64,000 nucleotides of DNA from Streptomyces sp. NBC_00306 (GTDB lineage Bacteria > Actinomycetota > Actinomycetes > Streptomycetales > Streptomycetaceae): NCBI RefSeq assembly GCF_036169555.1, contig NZ_CP108032.1:1426001-1490000 (forward strand), written 5' to 3'. A model generated the notes under the pieces. It saw only the letters and a program-made list of their open reading frames with translations, did no database searches and was not told the DNA's origin. Within the stretch, counting starts at the first letter, position 1. Each line of letters starts with the position of its first letter. The position numbers and the translations under genes are program-made. Positions 9,627 through 17,754 of this stretch are shown here, piece by piece.

Positions 9627-9649
9627 CCATCGTCCGTACGGAACGATGG
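9627..9649 (-). promoter_or_regulatory. Nested palindrome in the infC leader
   Basis: CCATCG and CGATGG flank an inner palindrome (TCCGTACGGA) inside the non-coding region upstream of infC. It could form a stable stem-loop in the leader RNA. Function is unknown. The surrounding 9455-9879 stretch contains no gene and must hold both the infC promoter and that of the divergent DUF1844 gene. Confidence 0.4.
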
Positions 9650-9879
9650 GCGCCGCCTGACCGGTGACCCGCCGTCCCGAGGGACAGCCAGGTGGGAGAT
9701 CGGAGCCTCCACTTGTGGGCCGGGCACGCAGGTGTCCGGCCGGTCGTCACACAAGGTTAGCAGCTCTGGCCGGAAGGAGCTAACCGGTGGCCGGGAACCC
9801 GTCCCGCGCGAGATGCCGGGACCGCGAGGCCCCGGGGAGGGGGGAAGGGCTGATGAGGGGTGGGCATATCGTGTGCCAC

Positions 9880-10242
9880 ATGAGTGACGCGACCACCCCT
9901 TCCGAGTCCCCCGACTTCGACGCCATGACCCGCGACATCGCCGAGGTCCCCGCCGTCGAGGTCATCGTCACGGTCGCGGTGAACCTGATGAGCGCCGCCG
10001 CCGTCAAGCTGGGCCTGACGGAGGACGACGCAGACCACAAGGACCTGGACGAGGCGCGCAAGCTGGTGCACGCGCTGGCCGGCCTGCTCGACGCGAGCAC
10101 CACCGAGATCAGCTCCTTCCACGCGGCGCCGCTGCGCGACGGGCTGAAGTCGCTGCAGTTGGCGTTCCGCGAGGCCTCGCTGGTTCCCGACGAGCCGGGC
10201 CAGGGCCCGGGCGAGAAGTACACCGGTCCGGTCTACGGCTGA
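9880..10242 (+). CDS. DUF1844 family protein
   Basis: A 120-residue protein with the DUF1844 layout: a conserved helix-rich stretch [28 protein letters not shown] followed by [18 protein letters not shown]. The ATG at 9880 gives the conserved N-terminus; the frame extends upstream to 9787 but that part is low-complexity. It is divergent from infC and its 3' end overlaps the convergent SseB gene by 10 bases. The family is widespread next to infC in actinobacteria; its function is not known. Confidence 0.85.
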   Translation: MSDATTPSESPDFDAMTRDIAEVPAVEVIVTVAVNLMSAAAVKLGLTEDDADHKDLDEARKLVHALAGLLDASTTEISSFHAAPLRDGLKSLQLAFREASLVPDEPGQGPGEKYTGPVYG

Positions 10243-10985
10243 CCGGCCGCCGAACCGACGCGTACGAACAGGGGCTCGCCGGGTGGCGTGGCCGCGGCCG
10301 GCAGCAGTGCCAGGTCGAGGCCCCGCACCAGGCGGGCCCTCAGTACGTCGTGGGCGGCGAGCGCCTGGGCGACCCGGCGCGCCACCTCCGCGGGCACCGC
10401 GTCCGCGGTGAGGACCAGGGCCAGGGTGCCGTCGGCACTGCCGGGGCCGAGGTGGGCGCGGAGCACCGCGGGCTCGGCAGCGACCACCTCGCGGACCGCG
10501 CCGGAGACGGCGGGATCGTCGAGCGGGTCCGCACTGGTGCGCCCCTCTGCCAGCGCCAGCAGCGCACCGCCGCTGAGCTGGTACGGCACCGGGCCGGCGA
10601 GGTCGAGCACGACGGTGTCGGCCTTCTCGTGGGCGGCCGCCTGAAGTGCCTGGTGCAGCGGTACGGCGACGGGCCTGGCGGTGGGGTCCCAGCGGGCCAG
10701 CGAGCCGATCGAGGTGAAGGCGGGCAGAGCGCGGCGCTCCCCCGCGGTCAGCGTCGGCACGGCCATGTCGCTGGTCTTCTCGCGGCGCAGCCCGTTCTCG
10801 TCCTCCTCGACCTCGCCGAGGACGGCGACGACGGGGACGAGGAGCCGGGCGCCCCTGAGTGCCTCCAGCACCGGCCCCTCGGCGGTCCGGTCCTCGGCCC
10901 ACGCGGCGAGCGCCGCCTCCAGGGCCGGATCGGCTGTTCCGTCGTCGTCGGAGAAACCGGGGTCGGGAATGTTCTTGAGCTCCAC
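10233..10985 (-). CDS. SseB-like domain protein
   Basis: A 250-residue soluble protein with an SseB N-terminal-type domain: LEAALAAWAEDRTAEGPVLEALRGARLLVPVVAVLGE followed by LPAFTSIGSLARWDPTARPVAV. In enterobacteria SseB enhances rhodanese activity, but the actinobacterial members are of unknown function. The C-terminal half (about 150-245) has an alpha/beta look with alternating alanine-rich helices. Convergent with the DUF1844 gene, with overlapping 3' ends. No membrane segment or signal is seen. Confidence 0.8.
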   Translation of the reverse strand: MELKNIPDPGFSDDDGTADPALEAALAAWAEDRTAEGPVLEALRGARLLVPVVAVLGEVEEDENGLRREKTSDMAVPTLTAGERRALPAFTSIGSLARWDPTARPVAVPLHQALQAAAHEKADTVVLDLAGPVPYQLSGGALLALAEGRTSADPLDDPAVSGAVREVVAAEPAVLRAHLGPGSADGTLALVLTADAVPAEVARRVAQALAAHDVLRARLVRGLDLALLPAAATPPGEPLFVRVGSAAGQP

Positions 10986-11080
10986 GCACCGAGCCTAACC
11001 CCGGTGCCGCGGGCCCTTTCTCACCGGACCCGTAGGCGGGACACAGCTGTCTGCCAGGTGCGGTCCATAGCTTCCGGCCC

Positions 11081-11980
11081 ATGTCTCCCCGCCATGCCGC
11101 GCGCACCCGCCGACCGGTCGTCCTCGCTGCGGTGACGGTGGCGGCCGTGATGGGCGGCTGCGTCGCCGCGGGCGCCTACTCCCTCGGGCGCACACCGGAC
11201 GCGGTGCCGTCCGCCGCCGTATCGTCGCCCTCGCCCGCTGCGTCCCCGCAGGGGGCGGTGCGGACGGCGGAGGCTGCGGTGGATCTCGATGCTTCGCTCG
11301 CCAGGGCGCTGGAACCGGTCGCCCTACGGTCCGGCGCCTCGCTGTCGGTCGCGGTGCTGGACACCGCGAGCGGGGACACGGCGGTCCACGGGCGCGAGGC
11401 GTACGACACCGCCAGCATCGTCAAGGTCGGCATCCTGGCGGCTCTGCTGCTCCGGGCCCAGGACGACGGACGGACGCCGACCGCCGAGGAGCGGACCCGG
11501 GCGGCCGCCATGATCCGGCTCAGCGACAACGACGCCGCGACGGCGCTCTTCACGGCGGTGGGAGGGGCGGCAGGGCTCGACGCGGCCCATGCGCGGCTCG
11601 GCCTGACCGAGACGGCCGCCGAAGCCGCCTGGGGGCTGACGCGGACCACGGCCCGGGACCAACTGGCGCTGCTGCGGGCCGTGTTCGGCACGGACTCGGT
11701 GCTGAACGAGGACTCGCGCTCCTTGGTGCGGGCGCTGATGGCGGACATCGCGGCGGACCAGGACTGGGGGGTGTCGGCGGCGGGCACCGGCTGGGCGCTG
11801 AAGAACGGCTGGATGCCGCGGACCGCGACCGGGCTCTGGGACGTCAACAGCATCGGACGGGTGTCGGTTGGTGGCCGGGTCCTGCTGATCGCGGTCCTCT
11901 CCGCGGGGCACGCGACCAAGGAGGCCGGCATCGCGGTGGTGGAGGCGGCAGCGCGGGCGGCGGTCGGCGCGCTGTCGTGA
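11081..11980 (+). CDS. Secreted penicillin-binding-type serine hydrolase (beta-lactamase fold)
   Basis: A 299-residue exported protein. Residues 11-35 form a hydrophobic signal or anchor segment, followed by a Ser/Pro/Ala linker to about 60. The serine-active motifs of the beta-lactamase/PBP fold are present: S112-I-V-K115, S148-D-N150 and K241-N-G. The class A omega-loop ExxLN motif is not evident between SDN and KNG. A DD-peptidase or other serine hydrolase is therefore as likely as a true beta-lactamase. It is a monocistronic gene between divergent SseB and convergent mycosin genes. A role in cell-wall turnover or beta-lactam tolerance is inference. Confidence 0.75.
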   Translation: MSPRHAARTRRPVVLAAVTVAAVMGGCVAAGAYSLGRTPDAVPSAAVSSPSPAASPQGAVRTAEAAVDLDASLARALEPVALRSGASLSVAVLDTASGDTAVHGREAYDTASIVKVGILAALLLRAQDDGRTPTAEERTRAAAMIRLSDNDAATALFTAVGGAAGLDAAHARLGLTETAAEAAWGLTRTTARDQLALLRAVFGTDSVLNEDSRSLVRALMADIAADQDWGVSAAGTGWALKNGWMPRTATGLWDVNSIGRVSVGGRVLLIAVLSAGHATKEAGIAVVEAAARAAVGALS

Positions 11981-12000
11981 GGTGAGGGTGGCGGCTGGGT

Positions 12001-12061
12001 GCCGGAACCGTGCGGGTGGGTGCCGGACCAGTGGGGGTGGCGCCGGAACCGTGCGGGTGCG
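12001..12061. repeat. Three degenerate 20-21 bp tandem repeats
   Basis: Units starting at 12001, 12022 and 12042 share GCCGGA-CC-GTG-GGGTG. Units one and three are nearly identical (GCCGGAACCGTGCGGGTG). They fill the gap between the convergent hydrolase and mycosin genes. No hairpin terminator is apparent here. Confidence 0.7.
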
Positions 12062-12086
12062 CGCGAGGCAGCCGGGTCCGGGGGCG

Positions 12087-13262
12087 TCAGCTACGGGTGG
12101 TGCGGCCGCCGCGCCACAGGACGACGGCACCCGCGAGCACCAGCGCCCCGACGCCGCCCGCCACCGGCGCGAGCCAGCCTGCCGGTTCCGCGCTGTCCTT
12201 CGCGGGGTCGGGGCCGCCCCCGAAGTACTGCTTGTCGTAGCCCGCCTTCGCCGCCTTCGGATCCGCGGGACGCAGCTTCGCCGCCGCCTTGATCGCGGCC
12301 GCCGGGTCGACCATGCCGTGGCCCCGGGCGTCGTCGCGGCCGCCCTTGGGGCCGTTGCGCGCGGTGTCGGCCAGCAGCTTCTTGATCTGGGCGGGCGTCA
12401 GGCCGGGGTGCGCCGACCGTACGAGGGCGACGGCGCCCGAGACGAACGCGGCGGCCGCGCTGGTGCCCCAGCCCTGGTAGTACTTCCGGTCCGGATCCGG
12501 GATGACGATGTCGACGCCGGGCGCGCTGACGGTGGCGTACCAGCGGCGGGTGGAGAAGGCGGCGTGGGTGCCGAAGCGGTCGACGGCGGTCACGGCGATC
12601 ACGCCGGGGTAGGCGGCGGGGTACGAGATGTGGTCGCCCTTCTCGCCGCCGTTCCCGGCCGACGCGACGATCACGGAGCCCTTGGCCAGGGCGTACTGGA
12701 CGGCGGCGTCCTCGCCCGCCTCCGCGTGCGCCGACTCGCTGTCGTCGCCGAGCGACATGTTGATCACGTCGGCGCCCTGGTCGGCGGCCCAGCGGATGCC
12801 CTGGGCGAGCGCGGTGCCGCGGGACTTGCGGGCCTTCTCGCGGGCGGCGTCGGTGCCTTCGAGGATGACGCGTACGGGAAGGATCTTCGCCTCGGGCGCG
12901 ATGCCCATGACCCCGTCCTCCTGGCCCGGACCGTGGCCGTGGGCCGCGACGATGCCGGCCATCGCCGTCCCGTGGCGGGCCCAGGCGCGGTCGCCGCGGC
13001 CCGCGCCGAAGCCGATGAAGTCCTTGCCCGGCAGCACGGAGCCCGCGAGGTCGGGGTGTTCGTCGTCGACGCCGGTGTCGAGCACGGCGACCGTGATGCC
13101 GTCGCCCTTGGTGGTACGCCAGGCCTCGTCGGTGTTCATGGCCTCCAGACCCCACTGCTGGGTCCGGATGCCGTCGGCGTGCGCGGGCGCGGCCGGCAGG
13201 AGCGTGAAGGCGACGGCCGCGCAGAGGGCGGCGATGCGGTGGCCGCGGCGGGTTCTGATCAC
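12087..13262 (-). CDS. Mycosin-like type VII secretion-associated serine protease
   Basis: A 391-residue membrane-anchored subtilase. A signal peptide (residues 1-29, ending PAHA-D) precedes the protease domain with catalytic D62 (VLDTGVD), H97 (ARHGTAMAG) and S268 (GWGTSAAAAF), plus the oxyanion asparagine in SAGNGG. A C-terminal transmembrane helix (about 355-385) ends in a basic tail, as in MycP proteases of ESX systems. The GTG start overlaps the stop of the upstream proline-rich gene (GTGA), so the two are translationally coupled. No EccB/C/D or WXG100 genes are in the window, so its secretion system, if any, lies elsewhere. Confidence 0.9.
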   Translation of the reverse strand: MIRTRRGHRIAALCAAVAFTLLPAAPAHADGIRTQQWGLEAMNTDEAWRTTKGDGITVAVLDTGVDDEHPDLAGSVLPGKDFIGFGAGRGDRAWARHGTAMAGIVAAHGHGPGQEDGVMGIAPEAKILPVRVILEGTDAAREKARKSRGTALAQGIRWAADQGADVINMSLGDDSESAHAEAGEDAAVQYALAKGSVIVASAGNGGEKGDHISYPAAYPGVIAVTAVDRFGTHAAFSTRRWYATVSAPGVDIVIPDPDRKYYQGWGTSAAAAFVSGAVALVRSAHPGLTPAQIKKLLADTARNGPKGGRDDARGHGMVDPAAAIKAAAKLRPADPKAAKAGYDKQYFGGGPDPAKDSAEPAGWLAPVAGGVGALVLAGAVVLWRGGRTTRS

Positions 13263-15304
13263 TGCGGCGCCTCCGTGGCCGTGCTGAGGGTCCGGCGCAG
13301 GGCGCCGCCGATGCCCTCCGCGAGGCCGGTGGCCTCGTGCCCGAGACCGGCCTGGGCGGGCGCGGAGGTCGCCCCGTTCGCCTTGGCGGCGGCGGCCGGC
13401 TGCGGGTCGCCGACGGTGCGGCCGTCGGCGAATCCGGAGACGGCGTAGACGATCACGGGCGCCTCGGTGAGGACGTCCACGGTCCAGCTGGCACGCTGCG
13501 GGTCGCCGAACCCGGCGGCGACGGTGCCCTTCGCCGGGAAGGCCCGGGGCATGAGATCGCGCCGCTCGGAGAGCTTCTCCTTCGCGAAGCGGGACTTCAG
13601 CGCGGCGACGGACTCCGGGTCGCCGTCGGTGAAGACCAGCCCGACCGTGGTGACGTTGCTGGCCGTCGCGTCGGTGTACGTCGCACGCAGGACGCGGGCG
13701 CAGCCGACCTGCCGCAGCGTCGTGACGAGCAGGGGGTCGAGCGCCGACGCGCAGCTGCTGTCGGGTGCGACCGCTATCCGTGTCCACACCCGGTCGGCGC
13801 CGCCGGGGCCCGCGCCGTCGCCGCTGAGGGTCCGGGGGAAGAGCGTGTCCACGGGCGCGCTGTGCCACAGCGTGCGGGCATCCGCGTACGCGGTGTCCCT
13901 CGCGGGATCGGCACTCGAGTCCCCCGTGAGCCAGCTGCCGGTGGCGGCACCGCCGATGAGTCCGAGCCCGAGGACGACACAGCCGATGGCGCCGATCGCG
14001 CGCAGCGGACGGCGGGCGGGTACCGGACGCAGCCGCGTGGTCATCTCGTTCGGCGTCTCAGGAGGAACCCAGGAGTACGCCGACGGCGTCGCGCCCGGAC
14101 GCGGGGTGAGATCGACGGCTCCGACCGGCCTCCGCCGCGGTGGGGCGGCGGGCCGGGGCGGCGCCTCGGGCGGCGGACCGCCCACGGGCGCGGTCCGGGG
14201 CGCGGTGATGGGCCGCAGCCGGGTGGTGGTCTCGACGGGCGGTGTGTCGGGCCGTGGCGGAGCGGCCGGGGGCTCCATGATCCGGGCGGCGAACGGCGCC
14301 GCACTCTCGCGCTGAGGCTCCTGGGGCCACGGGCCGATCCGCCCGCGCTGGGCGGTGTCCGGCGCGGCATCCGCACCCGGGCGGCTGGACGGCACATCGG
14401 CCCGGGGCATCACGGGGTGACGGTCGCCCGACGCGGGGCGCGGGCTGTGCGAGGGCTCGGGCCGTCGTGCCGCCGGGGGCCGCCCGGGCTGCGCGTCGGG
14501 CCGGGGCGGTACGGAGTGGCGGTCGGTGGTCGTGGGGGGCGAACCCGGGCGACGGGCCGCGGTCTGCCCGCCGTTCGCACGGGCGGCGGTCTCGGGACCA
14601 CGAGGCGCGGAGGCGGGCACGCGGTCCGGGCCGGTCGGGGCGACCCGCCGGTCGGCCGTCGCGGGGCGCGGCTCGCTGTCGGGACGGGCCGGCTGCCGTT
14701 CCGCCGGACGCGGCGCGTGCGGGGGAGCCTCGGGGCGACGTGCCTCCGGGGAGCCGGCGGACGACGCGGTCGGCCCCGCTGCCTGCGGCGGAACGGCACG
14801 GCGGTCGCCGTCGGAACCGGGGTGTTCGGCATGCGGGCGTGCGGGACGCGGCTCACGCGGAGCCGTGTGCGGCGCCTTCTCGGGGCGGTGCGGGGCGCCG
14901 GGACGGCCGTCGGGCATCGGCGGCACCGCATGCCGGTCACCGGACGCGGGGCGACGGGCCGCCGTGGACGTACCGGGCTGCGCGTCGCCGTGCGGCGGCA
15001 CGGAGGCCTGGCGCGGGTCGCCGTCCCGCGACGGGCGAGGGGCGGGCGGGGCACCCTCGGGGCGACGCGGTTCCGGCGCCCGGGCGGGCGTTGCGGGCGC
15101 GGTCTGCGGCTCGGGCGGAACGCGATCACCCTGCGCCGGCGTGCCGGGGGTGTGCTCCGGGGGCAGCAGATTGCGCAGGCCGGACGGGCGCTGCGGGCGC
15201 TGTGCCTGGGGGGTTCGTGCGGAATGCGGGGCGTCCTGGTGGCGGGGCGCCGGACGGCGGTCCGGGTCCTCGGGGCCGGGAGGGCGTTGCGCCTCCGTAC
15301 TCAT
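13259..15304 (-). CDS. Proline-rich repeat membrane protein coupled to the mycosin
   Basis: About 681 residues from the ATG at 15304, which follows a G-run; a GTG 22 codons upstream is an alternative. Residues 1 to about 400 are extremely Pro/Arg/Ala-rich and disordered. They contain degenerate repeats with the core DRHAVPP, DRRAVPP, DRRVAPT, DRHSVPP and DRHPVMP roughly every 40 residues. A single hydrophobic helix (RAIGAIGCVVLGLGLIGGAATGS) follows. A folded about 200-residue extracellular domain comes last (WTRIAVAPDSSCASALDPLLV ... FAKEKLSERRDLMPRAFPAKG). The layout is a cytoplasmic disordered arm, one membrane pass and an outer domain. Function is unknown. The coupled gene order suggests it partners or presents the protease. 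Confidence 0.7.
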   Translation of the reverse strand: MSTEAQRPPGPEDPDRRPAPRHQDAPHSARTPQAQRPQRPSGLRNLLPPEHTPGTPAQGDRVPPEPQTAPATPARAPEPRRPEGAPPAPRPSRDGDPRQASVPPHGDAQPGTSTAARRPASGDRHAVPPMPDGRPGAPHRPEKAPHTAPREPRPARPHAEHPGSDGDRRAVPPQAAGPTASSAGSPEARRPEAPPHAPRPAERQPARPDSEPRPATADRRVAPTGPDRVPASAPRGPETAARANGGQTAARRPGSPPTTTDRHSVPPRPDAQPGRPPAARRPEPSHSPRPASGDRHPVMPRADVPSSRPGADAAPDTAQRGRIGPWPQEPQRESAAPFAARIMEPPAAPPRPDTPPVETTTRLRPITAPRTAPVGGPPPEAPPRPAAPPRRRPVGAVDLTPRPGATPSAYSWVPPETPNEMTTRLRPVPARRPLRAIGAIGCVVLGLGLIGGAATGSWLTGDSSADPARDTAYADARTLWHSAPVDTLFPRTLSGDGAGPGGADRVWTRIAVAPDSSCASALDPLLVTTLRQVGCARVLRATYTDATASNVTTVGLVFTDGDPESVAALKSRFAKEKLSERRDLMPRAFPAKGTVAAGFGDPQRASWTVDVLTEAPVIVYAVSGFADGRTVGDPQPAAAAKANGATSAPAQAGLGHEATGLAEGIGGALRRTLSTATEAPQ

Positions 15305-15489
15305 ACGGCCCCCCAGGTCCATGTCCACGTACACCAACGGATCGCCTCTCGGGGCAGGCCCGTTCGTCACCGCGTGTGCGTCACTCTACGGGTTGAGGCA
15401 CCCCCCACGGCACCGAGACCCCGCCTCCGTGGGGATCTGCCCAAAACGTCCCCCTACCCCGGGGTAATCCGTTCTGGCAAGCTCGGGCC

Positions 15490-16692
15490 ATGACTCCCCG
15501 CGCCGCTGACCGGGCCCGCTACGACAGGGCCACCGCCCATCTCGACGCTCCGCTGGCCGTCGTCGATCTCGACGCCTTCGACGCCAACGCCGGGGATCTG
15601 GTGCGCAGAGCCGGGGGCAAGCCCATCCGTGTCGCGAGCAAGTCCGTGCGCTGCCGGGTGCTGCTGGAGCGGGTGCTGGCGAGGGACGGCTTCGCCGGGA
15701 TCATGTCCTTCACGCTGGACGAGTCGCTGTGGCTGGCCAGGGCCGGCTTCGACGATGTCCTGCTGGCCTATCCGTCGGCGGACCGCGCGGGCTACGCCGA
15801 GCTCGCGGCCGACCCGAAGCTCGCCGCCGCCGTGACCGTGATGATCGACGACGCGGCGCAGCTCGACCTGATCGAGGCCTCCCGCGCCGGGGGCAGGGAA
15901 GAGATCCGGGTCTGTCTGGAACTGGACACCGCGCTGCATCTGCTCGGGGGCCGGATCCGTGTGGGTGCCCGCCGTTCGCCCCTGCGGGAGCCGGCCCAAC
16001 TGGCCGAGCTGGCCCGCTCGATCGCCCGCCGTCCGGGTTTCCGGCTGGTGGGACTGATGGCGTACGAGGGGCACATCGCCGGTGTCGGTGACGCGATCGG
16101 CGGCCGTCCGATGCGCTCCCGCGCGATCAGGCTCATGCAGGCGACGGCCCGCAGGGAACTGACGGCCCGGCGGGCGTCCGTGGTGCGGGCGGTCCGTGCG
16201 GTGGCGCCGGACCTGGAGTTCGTCAACGGCGGCGGTACCGGCAGTGTGCAGCACACCGCGGCCGAGGACGCCGTCACCGAGATCGCGGCGGGCTCGGGGC
16301 TGTACCTCCCGCGGCTGTTCGACAACTACACCTCCTTCTCCGGCCGTCCGGCCGCGCTCTTCGCCCAGCCCGTGGTGCGCCGGCCCGGAGTGGGCGTGGT
16401 GACGGTGCTCGGCGGCGGCTATCCCGCGTCCGGAGCCGCCGGGGCGGACCGGCTGCCGGTCCCCTATCTGCCCGAAGGGCTGCGCTACGACCCGCAGGAG
16501 GCGGCCGGCGAGGTGCAGACCCCGCTGCTCGGCTCCCCCGCGGACGATCTGCTGATCGGCGACAAGGTGTGGTTCCGGCATGCCAAGGCCGGTGAGATGT
16601 GCGAGCGGTTCGACACGCTTCAGCTGATCGAAGGGGACCGGATCACCGGGACGGCGCCCACCTACCGGGGCGAGGGCCGCACCTTCCTCTGA
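15490..16692 (+). CDS. PLP-dependent alanine-racemase-fold enzyme (amino acid deaminase/aldolase type)
   Basis: A 400-residue fold-type III pyridoxal-phosphate enzyme. The N-terminal barrel starts LDAPLAVVDLDAFDANAGDLVRRAGGKPIRVASKSVRC, where the lysine of VASK is the likely PLP-binding residue. The C-terminal segment (GDKVWFRHAKAGEMCERFD) fits the metal-site region of D-threonine aldolase/D-serine dehydratase-like proteins, which use the PxHAC-type arrangement; here the motif reads FRHAKAGEMC. Similar Streptomyces proteins are annotated amino acid deaminase/aldolase. The substrate is not determinable. It is divergent from the proline-rich protein gene and convergent with the DUF2510 gene. 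Confidence 0.78.
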   Translation: MTPRAADRARYDRATAHLDAPLAVVDLDAFDANAGDLVRRAGGKPIRVASKSVRCRVLLERVLARDGFAGIMSFTLDESLWLARAGFDDVLLAYPSADRAGYAELAADPKLAAAVTVMIDDAAQLDLIEASRAGGREEIRVCLELDTALHLLGGRIRVGARRSPLREPAQLAELARSIARRPGFRLVGLMAYEGHIAGVGDAIGGRPMRSRAIRLMQATARRELTARRASVVRAVRAVAPDLEFVNGGGTGSVQHTAAEDAVTEIAAGSGLYLPRLFDNYTSFSGRPAALFAQPVVRRPGVGVVTVLGGGYPASGAAGADRLPVPYLPEGLRYDPQEAAGEVQTPLLGSPADDLLIGDKVWFRHAKAGEMCERFDTLQLIEGDRITGTAPTYRGEGRTFL

Positions 16693-16750
16693 CCGCCGGC
16701 TCCGCCCGGTCGGATGTCCGCACGCGGACACACTCCGCTTACGGGCAGGG

Positions 16751-17686
16751 TCAGTTGCTCGGTCCGATACTGCTGCCGACGCCTCCGCTCCCCGTGTCAC
16801 CGTCCGCCCGGATGCTCGCCGCGATCCTGTCCATGTCGGCGAGCTTCGGCGCGTCGGGGCCGGCGTCGAAGGCGAAGCGGACGATGACCATGGCCTCGGT
16901 GCCCACGGTCGAGGGGAAGACGAGCGACTGGACGTATCCGCCGGGGCCCTTGCCGGTGACGACCCGCCAGCGCACCAGATGGCCCGCGCGCCCGGCGACG
17001 GCGAAGGACTGGGACTTGAGGACGGTGTGGGAGGTGATCCCGCCGTAGATCCGGCTGCCGAGGACGTCCTCGTCGTACGCCTTGTCCGCCGCCGTGACGA
17101 TGTCCTGCTCGGCGAGGGCTTTCGGCGTGGTGGCGGAGGTCCCGCCGGAGGCGATGGACGAGATCCGGCCGTGCCGGCAGAGCGACGAACCGCCGGCCGG
17201 GCATTCGTACGTCAGCTCCGTACGCATGGTCGCGCCCTCGTCGAGGGTGCTGTCGGACTTCTCCCAGCCCTCGGGGATGGGTATCGAGATCCCGTTGAGC
17301 TGGTCGCTCAGCACGTCGGCGTCGTCGGCGGACGCCGTCGGGGAGGGTGTGCCCTGCGGGTCCGCGGAGGTGCTGACGGGGGCGGTCGCACTCGGCGCCG
17401 TGTCCTTACCGCTGTCGTCGTCGCCGGGTGCGAGCAGGACGGCCGCCGTCGCGACGGCGGCCACGAGGACCACACCGGCGACGGCGAACGCCACGAGCCT
17501 GCCCTTCGGTTTACCGCCCGGACCGCCGGTCTGCGCCATCGGCACCGTCGGCGGACCGAACCCGGCGGCCGGGGTCTGCGCCTGGACCGCGCGGGTGTGC
17601 GCGGTCCAGGCGGTCCCGTCCCACCAGCGTTCGGTGCCGGGAACGCTCGGGTCCGGGTACCAGCCGGCCGGGGTCGTCATGCTCAT
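16751..17686 (-). CDS. DUF2510 membrane protein
   Basis: A 311-residue protein. The N-terminal DUF2510 motif (TPAGWYPDPSVPGTERWWDGTAWTAH), a Trp-rich module common in actinobacterial membrane proteins, is followed by a Pro/Gly linker. One transmembrane helix (about 65-85, LVAFAVAGVVLVAAVATAAVLL) and a Ser/Thr/Ala-rich spacer come next. An outer domain of about 180 residues contains two cysteines (YECPAGGSSLC) that could form a disulphide. Topology puts DUF2510 in the cytoplasm and the bulk outside. Function is unknown. It is a separate unit between the PLP enzyme and the SDR gene. Confidence 0.8.
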   Translation of the reverse strand: MSMTTPAGWYPDPSVPGTERWWDGTAWTAHTRAVQAQTPAAGFGPPTVPMAQTGGPGGKPKGRLVAFAVAGVVLVAAVATAAVLLAPGDDDSGKDTAPSATAPVSTSADPQGTPSPTASADDADVLSDQLNGISIPIPEGWEKSDSTLDEGATMRTELTYECPAGGSSLCRHGRISSIASGGTSATTPKALAEQDIVTAADKAYDEDVLGSRIYGGITSHTVLKSQSFAVAGRAGHLVRWRVVTGKGPGGYVQSLVFPSTVGTEAMVIVRFAFDAGPDAPKLADMDRIAASIRADGDTGSGGVGSSIGPSN

Positions 17687-17754
17687 CCGGCCAGCCTAGG
17701 GCCTGTCGTTCGGGTCGTGCCCTGGCCCCTGTCCCGGGCGGCCCGTTCGGGCGT

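Noticed and set aside
9455..9754. Upstream 100-codon extension of infC
   Set aside because: The sequence has no IF-3 character and would bury the AGGAGG inside the coding region; the conserved protein begins at the ATC.
12001..12061. CRISPR-like array
   Set aside because: The three repeats are directly adjacent, degenerate and lack spacers; no cas gene is present.
12087..15304. Complete type VII secretion locus
   Set aside because: Only the mycosin and its partner are found. No EccA-E or WXG100 genes occur in the window.
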